The translations under genes were made by a program, and so were the position numbers. A stretch of 64,000 nucleotides of DNA from Agrococcus sp. ProA11 (GTDB lineage Bacteria; Actinomycetota; Actinomycetes; Actinomycetales; Microbacteriaceae). Below, piece by piece: positions 28,741 through 37,414 of the stretch; position 1 is the first letter of the stretch; each line of letters starts with the position of its first letter. The notes under the pieces were generated by a model, which saw only the letters and a list, made by a program, of their open reading frames with translations, searched no databases and was not told the origin of the DNA. The stretch covers positions 2,108,001 to 2,172,000 of the forward strand of contig NZ_CP156989.1 in assembly GCF_039880525.1 (NCBI RefSeq). Reading direction: 5' to 3'.

Positions 28741-29343
28741 TCAGGAGGTGATATTGATCACCACATCCTCGACTTCGGGGTGGCCGTACGTCGACCGCAT
28801 CGTCACGCTCACCGGGTCGACGCCCTCTGGTAGCTGCACCGCCGCGACGGCGCCCGTGAAGGCATCGTCGTCGGCGAAGTAGATGTCGTCCTCGGGCGTG
28901 ATCCCGATCGTGTCCGCGTAGTCGTAGATCTCGCCGTCGGAGCCCTCGACCAGGATGTCGAAGCAATTGGCGAAGCTCACCCCGCCCTCGACGTGCTCGG
29001 CGTCGATGATCACCCCGACCACGTATGTGCCCGGTTCGGGCTCGCCCGAGCTCAACGGCGGATTCGAGACCAGCTCGACGACGTCGAACGACCAGATATC
29101 GCCGAGTCCGTCATCGACCGTGAACGGCAGGTCGCCCGAGGCAGCCGGCTCGCTGCTCGTGGTCGGCTCCTCGGTGGGCTCCGTAGGCTCCCCCGTCGGC
29201 GAAGGCTCGGCGCTCGTGCTGGGCGCAGCAGGCGGCTCGGGGGCGGCCGACGGCAGCGGCGGCGGCGAGAAGCAGCCGGTGAGGGCGAGCGCGCCGACAC
29301 CGAGGATCAGTGCGGCTGCGGCGGGGCGGCGGGCCTTGAGCAT
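28741..29343 (-). CDS. Secreted lipoprotein with Ser/Thr/Pro-rich linker
   Basis: 200 residues. Signal peptide with lipobox LTGC (Cys24), then a flexible linker of Pro/Ala/Ser/Thr/Glu (about 25-75, e.g. PTGEPTEPTEEPTTSSEP) that spans the wall, then a compact beta domain (about 76-200, FDVVELVSNPPLSSGEPEPGTYVVGVIIDAEHVE... GGVSFANCFDI). This resembles DUF4352/telomeric-repeat-like Ig domains in layout only; no family claimed. GGAGAC lies 8 bases before the ATG. Confidence 0.75.
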   Translation of the reverse strand: MLKARRPAAAALILGVGALALTGCFSPPPLPSAAPEPPAAPSTSAEPSPTGEPTEPTEEPTTSSEPAASGDLPFTVDDGLGDIWSFDVVELVSNPPLSSGEPEPGTYVVGVIIDAEHVEGGVSFANCFDILVEGSDGEIYDYADTIGITPEDDIYFADDDAFTGAVAAVQLPEGVDPVSVTMRSTYGHPEVEDVVINITS

Positions 29344-29426
29344 GAGCGTCTCCGATCGATCGGCGACTGCGGGCCGCCACGCTCCGAAGATACGTCTGGA
29401 ACGCTGGGAACTCCAAGCGTCTTCGC

Positions 29427-30056
29427 TCAGGCGAGCGAGTCGGCTCGCCACATGCCAGCGCTGACGCGCAGGTCCTCCGCGATGTCCGTCAGCCGGCCCG
29501 CCATCAGTGTGCGCGCTCGTGCTCGTTCCGGATGCACCGGCTCATCCTCGTGCGCGACGTGGACGGCACCCGCAGCGGTCACGGTGGCGAACGCGGCCGC
29601 GCGGTCGAGCGCCATCGCGAAGTCGCCGGAGAAGACGCCGCGCAGGATCGTCTCTGACAGGGAGCGCAGCTCCGCAGGAGTTGCGGGTGCCGGCACTCCG
29701 GCCACGACCGGCGCTGCTGTCTGCAGCGCATCCGCCCCCGCCTGGTAGAGGTGGGAGGTCTCGTCTGCGCGCTGCGTCACGAGCGCGTGCAGCAGGTGCA
29801 CGCGCCACAGCGTGCCGGGCAGGGTGTGCGGGCGCGCCTGCGACCAGAGCTCGGCCACGATGTCGATGCCATCCTCGCGCGCGACGCGCAGGATGCGCTC
29901 GACCACCTCGGGGTCGGCGCCGGAGCGCACACGGGAGAGCAGTGCGTTCGCCGTCTCGCTGGCGAGCTGCAGCCGCACGACCGGGTCGACATCGCCCTCG
30001 ACTCGTTCGAACCAGTCGTTGGAGAAGCGGGTGGGGCGGTGGAAGTCGTCAGCCAT
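29427..30056 (-). CDS. Conserved actinobacterial protein of unknown function
   Basis: 209 residues, mostly helical, no signal or membrane segment. Motifs: RLQLASETANALLSRVRSGADPEVVERIL, VAELWSQARPHTLPGTLWRVHLLHALV, ETILRGVFSGDFAMALDRAAAFATVTAAG. I recall similar Microbacteriaceae proteins, sometimes wrongly labelled RNA polymerase beta subunit; there is no polymerase motif here. Start ATG at 30056 after GGAGGATCG. Divergent from tRNA-Lys. Confidence 0.75.
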   Translation of the reverse strand: MADDFHRPTRFSNDWFERVEGDVDPVVRLQLASETANALLSRVRSGADPEVVERILRVAREDGIDIVAELWSQARPHTLPGTLWRVHLLHALVTQRADETSHLYQAGADALQTAAPVVAGVPAPATPAELRSLSETILRGVFSGDFAMALDRAAAFATVTAAGAVHVAHEDEPVHPERARARTLMAGRLTDIAEDLRVSAGMWRADSLA

Positions 30057-30112
30057 GGGCTGACGATCCTCCCACGGCTGCCCTGCAGTGCGCGTCCAGC
30101 GAGCGTCGCCCC

Positions 30113-30118
30113 TATTCT
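30113..30118 (+). promoter_or_regulatory. -10 element of tRNA-Lys
   Basis: TATTCT, 8 bases before the mature tRNA 5' end. Confidence 0.55.
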
Positions 30119-30126
30119 GGAGTGAC

Positions 30127-30199
30127 GGGCCTGTAGCTCAGTCGGTAGAGCATCGGACTTTTAATCCGCTGGTCGTGGGTTCGAGCCCCACCGGGCCCA
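30127..30199 (+). tRNA. tRNA-Lys (TTT)
   Basis: 73 bases. Acceptor GGGCCTG with CGGGCCC, D arm GCTC/GAGC, anticodon loop CTTTTAA (anticodon TTT), T arm GTGGG-TTCGAGC-CCCAC, discriminator A. CCA is not encoded. Confidence 0.95.
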
Positions 30200-30222
30200 C
30201 CGGTCGCGCGGGCGACGCCGCC

Positions 30223-30606
30223 TCAGCGCAGCAGCGGGTAGACGCCGTGCTCGTCGTGCACCTCACGACCGGTGACCGGCGGGTTGAAGACGCAGGCGCA
30301 GCGGATGTCGGTCTCCGCCCTGACCGTGTGCTTGTCGTGCTCGTCGAGCAGGTACATGGTGCCGGGGCGCAGCGGGTGCTCCTCGCCCGTCTCGCGGTTC
30401 ACGAGCGTGCCCTCGCCCTGGTAGACGTAGACGCACTCGATGTGGTTGGCGTACCACATCTCGGTCTCGGTGCCCGCGCGCAGCAGGGTGTCGTGGAAGG
30501 AGAAGCCGACTTCGTCGTCGGCGAGCACGAAGCGCCGGCTGCGCCAGGTGCCGTGGTCGACGTCGCGGTCGGTGCTGTCGAGCTGGTCGATGTGGATGAC
30601 CTTCAT
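30223..30606 (-). CDS. ectC: Ectoine synthase EctC
   Basis: 127 residues, small cupin. Cyclises N-gamma-acetyl-diaminobutyrate to ectoine, the compatible solute. Metal and substrate residues lie in [38 protein letters not shown] and [19 protein letters not shown]. The C-terminus is typical in length. Last gene of lysC-ectA-ectB-ectC; unlike its upstream neighbours it is separated, by 83 bases of tandem repeats. No hydroxylase gene (ectD) follows. Confidence 0.96.
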   Translation of the reverse strand: MKVIHIDQLDSTDRDVDHGTWRSRRFVLADDEVGFSFHDTLLRAGTETEMWYANHIECVYVYQGEGTLVNRETGEEHPLRPGTMYLLDEHDKHTVRAETDIRCACVFNPPVTGREVHDEHGVYPLLR

Positions 30607-30620
30607 GGGTGTCCTCTCGT

Positions 30621-30680
30621 CGTGGTGTCGGGCGTCGCGGTGTCGGGCGCCGTGGTGTCGGGCGCCGTGGTGTCGGGTGC
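30621..30680. repeat. Four 15-bp tandem repeats between ectB and ectC
   Basis: Four units of the type CGTGGTGTCGGGCGC (30621-30635, 30636-30650, 30651-30665, 30666-30680), with one to two differences. They fill nearly the whole ectB-ectC gap. On the coding strand they would read GCGCCCGACACCACG. Confidence 0.85.
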
Positions 30681-30689
30681 GGAGTCAGC

Positions 30690-31991
30690 TCACGCCGTCG
30701 CGGCGCGCACTGCCTCGTGGAGCAGCGCGATGCCTCGCTGCAGCTCCTCATCGGTGATCGTGAGCGGGGGCATGAGCTTCACGACCTCGTCGTTCGATCC
30801 GGAGGTCTCGACCAGCAGCTTGCGGTCGAATGCCGCCGCTGCGACGAGGCCGGCAACGCTGGGGTCCTCGAAGCGGATGCCGCGCAGCATGCCGCGACCG
30901 CGCAGGGTGGCGCCGGAGTCGTCCGCGATCCGCTGCAGCCCGGCGTCGAGCGCCTCGGCCTTGGCGCGGACCGCAGCGGCGAAGTCGCCGTCGGCCCAGA
31001 AGGTCTCGAGCGCGGCCGTCGCGGTCGCGAACGCGGGAGCGAAGCCGCGGAAGGTGCCGTTGTGCTCGCCCGGCTGCCACACGTCGAGCGCGGGCCGCAG
31101 CAGGGTCAGCGCCATCGGCATGCCGTAGCCGGAGAGCGACTTCGACACGCAGATGATGTCGGGCACGATGCCAGCGGCCTCGAAGGAGAAGAACGTGCCG
31201 GTGCGGCCGCATCCGGTCTGCACCTCGTCCACGATGAGCAGCACGCCGAAGCGGGCGCACAGGTCGGCGAGCGCGCGCAGCCACTCGGCGCTCGCGACGC
31301 GGAGACCGCCCTCACCCTGCACCGTCTCGACGATGACGCCCGCCGGCAGGTCGATGCCGGAGCCGCTGTCGGACCACGCGCGCTCGAGCCACGCCACCGC
31401 ATCCATGCCCGGCTCCTCGTACGGCGCGGTGACGCCGAACGGCAGCGGCACGCCGGCGGCAGCGCGCTTCTTGGCGTTGCCCGTGACCGCGAGCGAGCCG
31501 AGCGTCATGCCGTGGAACGCGTTCGTGAACGACACGATGGTCTGCCGCCCGGTGGCCTTGCGCGCGGTCTTCAGCGCCGCCTCGACCGCATTCGTGCCGG
31601 TCGGGCCGGGGAAGAGCACCCGGTGATCGAGGCCGCGCGGCGCGAGGATGTGCTGCTCGAACGCCTCCAGGAACGCGCGCTTCGCGGGCGTGTGGGTGTC
31701 GAGCGAGTGCACGACGGCGCCGCTGGCGAGGTAGTCGATCGCCGCCTGCTGCAGCACGGGGTGGTTGTGACCGTAGTTGAGCGCGCCCGCACCGGCGAAG
31801 AAGTCGAGGTAGGTCTCGCCCTGCTCGGTGATCTGCTCGGCGCCGGCCGCGGCGGCGAACACCGCGGGCCACGAGCGGGCGTAGGAGCGCACCGCGGATT
31901 CGCGGCGCTCGAACACGCTCGTGTCGCTGTCGGCTGCGCCGGTGCTCCGTGCGTCCGGCCGTTCCATCGTGGTGGTCGTGGCGTTGATCAT
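30690..31991 (-). CDS. ectB: Diaminobutyrate-2-oxoglutarate transaminase EctB
   Basis: 433 residues, class III PLP aminotransferase. Converts aspartate semialdehyde to 2,4-diaminobutyrate with glutamate. PLP-contact segments: GPTGTNAVEAALKTARKATGR, FHGMTLGSLA, VDEVQTGCGRTGTFFSFE, and the PLP lysine in CVSKSLSGYGMPM. The first 24 residues are an extra, Thr-rich leader. The ATG overlaps the ectA stop by four bases. Confidence 0.96.
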   Translation of the reverse strand: MINATTTTMERPDARSTGAADSDTSVFERRESAVRSYARSWPAVFAAAAGAEQITEQGETYLDFFAGAGALNYGHNHPVLQQAAIDYLASGAVVHSLDTHTPAKRAFLEAFEQHILAPRGLDHRVLFPGPTGTNAVEAALKTARKATGRQTIVSFTNAFHGMTLGSLAVTGNAKKRAAAGVPLPFGVTAPYEEPGMDAVAWLERAWSDSGSGIDLPAGVIVETVQGEGGLRVASAEWLRALADLCARFGVLLIVDEVQTGCGRTGTFFSFEAAGIVPDIICVSKSLSGYGMPMALTLLRPALDVWQPGEHNGTFRGFAPAFATATAALETFWADGDFAAAVRAKAEALDAGLQRIADDSGATLRGRGMLRGIRFEDPSVAGLVAAAAFDRKLLVETSGSNDEVVKLMPPLTITDEELQRGIALLHEAVRAATA

Positions 31992-32524
31992 CGGATGGCC
32001 TCCTCCATGGCGTTGAGTGCGTCGGTCTCCTCGCGCGGCTCGGCGCGCAGCGGGGCGATGCGGTGCAGCAGCTCGGGCTCCCAGCTGTCGTCGCCCGGGA
32101 AGTGCTCGACGTCGAACAGGCCGGTGACGTCGTGCTCGGCGCCGCGGCGCTCGGCGAACGACGAGAACAGTCGCACCGAGGCCTCGTTGGCGCGCGTGAT
32201 GGTCGTCTCGACCGCTGCCGCACCGGTGCGCTCCGCGAGCGCGTCCAGCATGCGCCCGGCGATCCCGCGACCCCGGTGACGCTCGTCGACGGCGACCTGC
32301 CACACCATCAGCGTCGTGGGGCTGTCGGGGCGCCAGTAGCCGGTGATGAAGCCGACGATCTCGTCGTCGACGTCGGCGACGATCGTGGTCGCGTGGAAGT
32401 CGCGCGCCCACATCATGTAGGCGTACGGCGCGTTCAGATCGAGTCGCTCGCTGTCTCGCGCGAGCGCCCACAGGGCGGCGCCCTCGTCGAGTCGCGGCGA
32501 CCGGAGCGAGATGGTGCCGATCAT
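31988..32524 (-). CDS. ectA: Diaminobutyrate acetyltransferase EctA
   Basis: 178 residues, GNAT fold. Acetylates 2,4-diaminobutyrate at the gamma amino group. Substrate/acetyl-CoA segments: [81 protein letters not shown]. Overlaps the lysC stop by four bases and the ectB start by four. Confidence 0.95.
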   Translation of the reverse strand: MIGTISLRSPRLDEGAALWALARDSERLDLNAPYAYMMWARDFHATTIVADVDDEIVGFITGYWRPDSPTTLMVWQVAVDERHRGRGIAGRMLDALAERTGAAAVETTITRANEASVRLFSSFAERRGAEHDVTGLFDVEHFPGDDSWEPELLHRIAPLRAEPREETDALNAMEEAIR

Positions 32525-33822
32525 GCTGCGACTCCCGCGACCGTGGCGATCTCGGCCGCATCGAGGCCGAAGGCCCGGTGCAGCACGCGCGTCGCGTGCT
32601 CGAGCTGCTCGAGCGGCACGACCACCGACAGCCGGATCTCGCTCTGCGCGATGAGGTGCACCGTGACGCCCTCCTCGCTGAGCGCCTCGAACAGCTGCGC
32701 CGACACCTGCGGGCTCGAGCGCATGCCGTTGCCGACGATCGACACCTTGCCGACGTCGTCGGTCAGCGTGAGGGTTGCGAAGCCGAGGCGCTCCTGCTCG
32801 CGCTGCAGCGCCTTGGCCGCGCGCGTCGCGTCGTCGCCGGGCAGCGCGAACGAGAAGTCGATCAGGCCGGTGTCGGCGGCGGTGTGCGTCTGCCCCACCA
32901 TGTCGACGGTGGCGACGGCGCCGGTGATGACGGCGAAGATGGCGGCGGCCGTGCCCGGCACATCCGGCACCCCCACCACGGTCAGCATGGACTGGTCATC
33001 GGTGTGCGTGACTCCACTGACGATGGACTGTTCCACGGAGGCCTCCTCGGGTGTTGCGGTGGTCGGATCTGCGATGAGCTCGGGTGCGATGGGGCGGTCG
33101 ATGACCCAGGTGCCGGCGCCGGCGCCGAAGCTCGAGCGCACGCGCAGCGGCACATCGTGCCGGCGAGCGATCTCCACCGATCGGCGGTGCAGCACCTTGG
33201 CGCCGTGCGCGGTCAGCTCGAGCGCCTCCTCGGTCGTCAGCTGCGGCAGGCGCTGGGCGTGCGGCACCACGCGCGGGTCGGCGGTGAACAGGCCGTCGAC
33301 GTCGGTGCAGATCTCGCAGATGTCGGCGCCGAGCGCCGCCGCGAGCGCGACCGCGGTGGTGTCGGAGCCGCCGCGGCCGAGGGTCGTGACCCCCTGGTCG
33401 GCGGACCCGCCCTGGAAGCCAGCGACGATCGGGATGGTGCCCGCGGCGATGGCGGCTTGGATCCTGCCCGGCTGCACCTCCAGGATGCGGGCGTCGCCGA
33501 ACTCCTCGTCGGTGCGGAGCCCCGCCTGCACGCCCGTGAAGGACGCGGCGTCGTGGCCGAGCTCCTGCAGCGCCATCGCGAGCAGCGACGTCGAGATGCG
33601 CTCGCCGGAGGTGAGCAGCATGTCGAGCTCGCGCGCGACGGGCTTGGAGGAGACGCCGAGCGCCAGCTGCATGAGCTCGTCAGTGGTGTCGCCCATCGCC
33701 GACACCACGACGGCCACGTCGTGGCCGGCGTCGCGGGTGGCGACGATGCGGCGCGCGACCATCTGCAGTCGGTCGGAATCGGCGACGGATGAGCCGCCGT
33801 ACTTCTGGACGATCAGGGACAT
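32521..33822 (-). CDS. lysC: Aspartate kinase, first gene of the ectoine operon
   Basis: 433 residues. Phosphorylates aspartate, the entry to aspartate semialdehyde and hence ectoine, lysine, threonine and methionine. Kinase domain: [91 protein letters not shown]. Two ACT domains follow from about residue 275. It is of the housekeeping actinobacterial LysC type rather than the longer proteobacterial Ask_Ect. In the ACT domains, segments normally conserved in feedback-inhibited LysC differ ([23 protein letters not shown]), so inhibition by Lys/Thr may be altered. Translationally coupled to ectA. Confidence 0.94.
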   Translation of the reverse strand: MSLIVQKYGGSSVADSDRLQMVARRIVATRDAGHDVAVVVSAMGDTTDELMQLALGVSSKPVARELDMLLTSGERISTSLLAMALQELGHDAASFTGVQAGLRTDEEFGDARILEVQPGRIQAAIAAGTIPIVAGFQGGSADQGVTTLGRGGSDTTAVALAAALGADICEICTDVDGLFTADPRVVPHAQRLPQLTTEEALELTAHGAKVLHRRSVEIARRHDVPLRVRSSFGAGAGTWVIDRPIAPELIADPTTATPEEASVEQSIVSGVTHTDDQSMLTVVGVPDVPGTAAAIFAVITGAVATVDMVGQTHTAADTGLIDFSFALPGDDATRAAKALQREQERLGFATLTLTDDVGKVSIVGNGMRSSPQVSAQLFEALSEEGVTVHLIAQSEIRLSVVVPLEQLEHATRVLHRAFGLDAAEIATVAGVAA

Positions 33823-34128
33823 GCATCTCCTCGGTCAGTGAACAGGGGTGCGCCAGTGGCAGTCGCAAGTCGACCGGGCGGCGTGGGCAGCCGGCTTCCG
33901 GGACTCAGCGAACAACGACGCTACCGAGATCTCGATAGATCGCAACCGACTCCGGTCCCGAGCGATATCGAAGGGATCGTGCTACACGCGTCTGCGCGCG
34001 ATGATGGTGAGGTAGCGCAGCACCGAAGATGACGAGTCGGCAACATTTCCGCTGGCAGGCCCGTGTTGGGCGTGTCGCCGAGCGTCCCCCACACCTTCGG
34101 CGCGGGCGACGCGGCGAGAGGAGCGAGC
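33823..34128. other. Regulatory space between lysC-ect operon and GyrI-like gene
   Basis: About 300 bases with no gene. The middle (33915-33985) is less GC-rich and contains the ect promoter candidate and the palindromes CGAGATCTCG and CGATATCG; the rightmost part is the leader of the GyrI-like gene. Confidence 0.5.
33918..33945 (-). promoter_or_regulatory. Candidate promoter of lysC-ectABC with internal palindrome
   Basis: Minus strand: -35 TTGCGA (33945-33940), 16-bp spacer, -10 TAGCGT (33923-33918). The perfect palindrome CGAGATCTCG (33925-33934) sits within the spacer and could hold a repressor. The leader to the lysC start is about 90 bases. Confidence 0.5.
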
Positions 34129-34749
34129 ATGGAGAAGATCGATCTCAAGCGTTCCCTGGACTGCTATCGGGCGAAGCCGGGCGAGTTCCGCGTCGTCGAC
34201 GTGCCACCGCTGCAGTACCTGATGATCGATGGCCGCGGCGACCCGAACACGGCGCCCGCGTTCACGCGCGCTGTCGAGGCCCTCTACCCGCTCGCCTACG
34301 CGCTGAAGTTCGCGAGCAGGCGCGAGCTCGGCCGCGAGTACGTGGTGATGCCGCTCGAGGGGCTGTGGTCGGCGTCACACATGGAGGCGTTCACGACCGC
34401 GCGGGACAAGCGGCAGTGGGAGTGGACGCTGCTGATGCTGGTTCCGGACTGGGTCGACGACGAGCTCGCCGCGCATGCCGCGGAGTCGGTGCGCGCGAAG
34501 GGGGCTCCCGCGCGCCTCGCCGATATCCGGCTCGAGCGGCTCGAGGAGGGCACATGCGTGCAGACCCTGCACGTGGGATCGTTCGACGATGAGGGCCCTG
34601 TGCTCGCCGAGCTCCACGATCGCTACCTCCCAGACCATGGCCTGCGCGAGACCGGCCGACACCACGAGATCTACCTGAGCGACGCCCGACGCGTGGCGCC
34701 TGCGAAGCACCGCACGATCCTGCGACAGCCGGTGGCGCCAGCCGCCTGA
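34129..34749 (+). CDS. GyrI-like domain protein
   Basis: 206 residues, a GyrI/SOUL-like small-molecule-binding fold without a DNA-binding domain: FRVVDVPPLQYLMIDGRGDPN, ALKFASRRELGREYVVMPLEGLW, and HDRYLPDHGLRETGRHHEIYLSDARRV near the end. Stand-alone members hydrolyse or bind small cyclic compounds; no substrate is known here. AGAGGAG ribosome binding site, start at 34129. Divergent from lysC-ectABC. Confidence 0.86.
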   Translation: MEKIDLKRSLDCYRAKPGEFRVVDVPPLQYLMIDGRGDPNTAPAFTRAVEALYPLAYALKFASRRELGREYVVMPLEGLWSASHMEAFTTARDKRQWEWTLLMLVPDWVDDELAAHAAESVRAKGAPARLADIRLERLEEGTCVQTLHVGSFDDEGPVLAELHDRYLPDHGLRETGRHHEIYLSDARRVAPAKHRTILRQPVAPAA

Positions 34750-34782
34750 GGCTTCAGGCGCGGCTGGCAAGCGGCCAGGGCA

Positions 34783-35718
34783 TCAGAATCCGACGGGGTC
34801 GATGCCCCAGTGGCCCGCCCACGTCTCCCCCGGCTCCAGCCACACGAGGCCGGTCCCGGAGTTCAGCGCGTTCGCGGGTGCGCTCATGGGCTCGACCGCC
34901 ACCGCGTGCTTCGCGCCGCCGCCCTGCGCCGGGAAGCTGCGCGGGGTGAAGACCACCGAGAAGGGGAAGGACGAGTCCTGCCAGAGGGCAACTCCCCTGC
35001 CGGTGCTGTCGAGCAGCGTCGCGGTGGCTACGCCACCCACGAACTCGAGCCCGGAGTAGTTGTGGTCGATGTCGAGCTCCGACAGCCGCCTGCCGCCACG
35101 CAGATCCGGCGCCGTCGCATCCATCGCATCCACGAGCGTCTCCTCGGTGGGGATGAGGTCCTCGGCGTTGAAGACGCGGGCGGCAGGCACGGTCAGGGTG
35201 AGCTCGTCGGCAGGGGTCGCACCGACGGCGAGGTACGGATGCGCGCCGCACGCCCACGGCGCGCGCTCCGTGCCGACGTTCGTCGCCTCCTGCTTGACCA
35301 GCAGCCCGTCCTCCGTGAGCTCGTACTCCACCCGGGTGTCGAGCAGGAAGGGGAAGCCCGACTGCGGGTGGATGGTGGCCTGCAGCACGACGGACGTCTC
35401 GGTGTGCTCGAGCACCCGGTAGGGCGAGAAGCGCAGCAGCCCGTGGCTCGCGTTGCCCTTGTCGCGCTCGGTGATCGCGAGGCGCTGCGTGGCGCCCTCG
35501 TGCTGCCAGTCGCCGCCCGCGACGCGGCCGCCCCATGGCGCGAGCACGATGCCCTGCGCCTTCGCGGGCCTCGCGTCCTCGGCGAAGGGCTCGACCAGGT
35601 CGACGCCGTCATAGACGAGCTCACGCAACCCTGCTGCGACCTCGGTGATCGTGGCGCGCAGCGGCTTGCCGTCGACGGTGGTGGAGAGGGAGAACTGCTG
35701 ACCGGTCGGTGGGCGCAT
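34783..35718 (-). CDS. galM: Aldose 1-epimerase (galactose mutarotase-like)
   Basis: 311 residues. Interconverts alpha and beta anomers of hexoses. Catalytic features: NASHGLLR (His), CGAHPYLAVG (His), and the Glu in VAVEPMSAPANALNSGTGLVWLEPG. The actinobacterial branch; it may also act on phosphorylated or other aldoses. TAGGCT ends 6 nt before the ATG at 35718: leaderless. tRNA-Leu lies just upstream on the same strand. Confidence 0.92.
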   Translation of the reverse strand: MRPPTGQQFSLSTTVDGKPLRATITEVAAGLRELVYDGVDLVEPFAEDARPAKAQGIVLAPWGGRVAGGDWQHEGATQRLAITERDKGNASHGLLRFSPYRVLEHTETSVVLQATIHPQSGFPFLLDTRVEYELTEDGLLVKQEATNVGTERAPWACGAHPYLAVGATPADELTLTVPAARVFNAEDLIPTEETLVDAMDATAPDLRGGRRLSELDIDHNYSGLEFVGGVATATLLDSTGRGVALWQDSSFPFSVVFTPRSFPAQGGGAKHAVAVEPMSAPANALNSGTGLVWLEPGETWAGHWGIDPVGF

Positions 35719-35751
35719 GCGCCGAGCCTACTGACGCGTGCGCGCCCGCGG

Positions 35752-35825
35752 TGCCCCCGCTGGGACTCGAACCCAGACTGCGCGGATTTTAAGTCCGCCG
35801 CCTCTGCCGATTGGGCTACGGGGGC
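35752..35825 (-). tRNA. tRNA-Leu (TAA) with a short variable region
   Basis: 74 bases. Acceptor GCCCCCG/CGGGGGC, anticodon stem GCGGA/TCCGC with loop CTTAAAA (anticodon TAA), T arm CTGGG-TTCGAGT-CCCAG, discriminator A. The variable region is only GCAGT, while tRNA-Leu normally has a long arm; the D stem has the three pairs usual for Leu. Reads the rare UUA codon. Confidence 0.88.
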
Positions 35826-36047
35826 CGGGCGATCGCCCGCCCCTACGCTACGCCGAGCGCGCCACGACCGCGTGCCGATCCGGTCGCGGCGAGAGCCGCA
35901 GCTCCGGTCGCGGGTCGCGCCTGAGCGCCTGCCCAGGGTTGGCTCAGGCGGCCGAAACGATAGACCTGTCGACGCTCACACCGCGTACCGTCAGTACGAC
36001 GGGCTGCACACATCCACCCGCGCCGAGCCGAGATGGAGCCCCGCCGA

Positions 36048-36887
36048 ATGACCGACGCACCCGCGCTGGCGATCACGGGCGCCACGGGCGCGATCGGTCG
36101 GCTCACCGCTGAGGAGCTCGCTCGCGGCGGGTTGCCGCTGCGCCTGCTGGTGCGGTCGCTGGATCGTGCGCCGCAGCTCTCCGGCGGGGTCGTTGTGCAG
36201 ACCGCCTACGACGACCCTCACGCGCGCGCCGCGCTCGAGGGCGTGACGACGCTGCTGATGGTCTCCGCCGGCGATGTCGGCGGGTGGCTGCAGCGGCAGC
36301 TCGCGTTCGTCGCCGCTGCCGCCGACGCCGGTGTCGAGCACATCGTCTACACCTCGTTCCAGGGCGCGTCGCCCGACATGACCTTCAGCTACGGGCGCCA
36401 GCACTTCGCCACCGAGGAGGCGATCCGCGCGTCCGGCATGGCGTGGACGATGCTGCGCGACAACTTCTACCTGGACTTCCTGGCGCTGCTGCCGGATGCC
36501 GACGGTGTGATCCGCGGTCCCGGCGGCGACGGCCGGATCGCGGCGGTCGCGAAGCTCGACGTCGCGCGCTGCGCGGCCGCCGTGCTGCGGGACCCTGCCG
36601 CGCATGCCGGCCGCGCGTACGAGATCACGGGCCCCGAGGCGCTCTCCTTCGCAGACGTCGCCGCAACGCTCAGCAAGGCCACCGGCTTCGACATCCGATA
36701 CGTGGACGAGCCGATCGAGGAGGCGCGCCGCTCGCGGGCGCACTTCGGCGCCCCCGAGTGGCAGCTCGAGGGGTGGATCACCACCTTCACCGCGATCGCT
36801 CGTGGTGAGCACGCGCACGTCAGCCAGGACGTCGAGCTGCTCACCGGCCGCGCGCCCCTCAGCCTGCGCGACCTCGTGAGCCACTAG
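36048..36887 (+). CDS. NmrA-like NAD(P)-binding reductase
   Basis: 279 residues, Rossmann fold of the atypical SDR5 (NmrA/quinone oxidoreductase 2) type. Dinucleotide loop ITGATGAIGRLTAEEL; LLVRSLDRAP follows the second strand; TLLMVSAGDVGGWLQRQ and VEHIVYTSFQGASPDMTFSYGRQHFATEEAIRASG replace the YxxxK active site; YEITGPEALSFADVAATLS is the family's late motif. Similar to QorB-like quinone reductases or redox sensors; substrate not known. GGAG lies 9 bases before the ATG at 36048. Confidence 0.88.
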   Translation: MTDAPALAITGATGAIGRLTAEELARGGLPLRLLVRSLDRAPQLSGGVVVQTAYDDPHARAALEGVTTLLMVSAGDVGGWLQRQLAFVAAAADAGVEHIVYTSFQGASPDMTFSYGRQHFATEEAIRASGMAWTMLRDNFYLDFLALLPDADGVIRGPGGDGRIAAVAKLDVARCAAAVLRDPAAHAGRAYEITGPEALSFADVAATLSKATGFDIRYVDEPIEEARRSRAHFGAPEWQLEGWITTFTAIARGEHAHVSQDVELLTGRAPLSLRDLVSH

Positions 36888-36923
36888 CGCCGCGCTGCGG
36901 CCGTCACGGCGCTCGCTGCCGGG

Positions 36924-37301
36924 CTAGGAGTCGCCGAGCGCGGCTGCGAAGCGCGCGGGCAGCGCCACGTTCGCGCTCGCGCCGCGGAATGCGGGAGCCA
37001 CGTCGGTCGGCGTGAACCCGGCGATGCCGCATCCGATCTCGGTGACCAGGAACTCGAGCTCGGGATGCGCGGCCGCGAAGGCGAGGAAGGCAGCGGCCTC
37101 GCGCTGCAGCACGGTCAGCCCGCTCATCGTGTCGATGGCGTACGACTGCCCCTGCAGTCCGCTCCCCTGCCCCCACGTCGCGCCGAATCGCTCGGAGGCG
37201 AATCGCGCGGCGCCCGCGCCGTGCGACCCCCGCGCGTTGGAGCCGAAGACGAAGACCTGATGCGGCTCGAGCGATTCGATCCGGGCTGGCGAGATCCTCA
37301 T
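36924..37301 (-). CDS. A1S_2505-family (phage non-structural protein-like) macro-domain-like protein
   Basis: 125 residues. Motifs VFVFGSNARGSHGAGAARFA, FGATWGQGSGLQGQSYAIDTM and FLVTEIGCGIAGFTPTDVAPAF match a small family spread through phages and bacteria and annotated as A1S_2505-type; the glycine-rich loops resemble those of ADP-ribose-binding macro domains. Function unknown. The start at 37301 is backed by TACCCT ending 6 nt upstream. No other phage-like gene is near. Confidence 0.78.
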   Translation of the reverse strand: MRISPARIESLEPHQVFVFGSNARGSHGAGAARFASERFGATWGQGSGLQGQSYAIDTMSGLTVLQREAAAFLAFAAAHPELEFLVTEIGCGIAGFTPTDVAPAFRGASANVALPARFAAALGDS

Positions 37302-37414
37302 GCCGGGAGGGTACTTCACAGGTGGCGGGCCTACCGCCGGGGTACACGGCTTGCTAGCGTCCGGCGCACAGGCCCGCGCATCCTGCCGGGCTGCATGTCG
37401 AGAGGGGATGAGCC

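Noticed and set aside
29427-30056. RNA polymerase beta subunit fragment
   Set aside because: A label I recall for similar proteins, but no polymerase motif or length match exists.
30609-30690. Tandem repeats as a short CRISPR array
   Set aside because: Units are 15 bp, directly adjoining, without spacers; no cas genes nearby.
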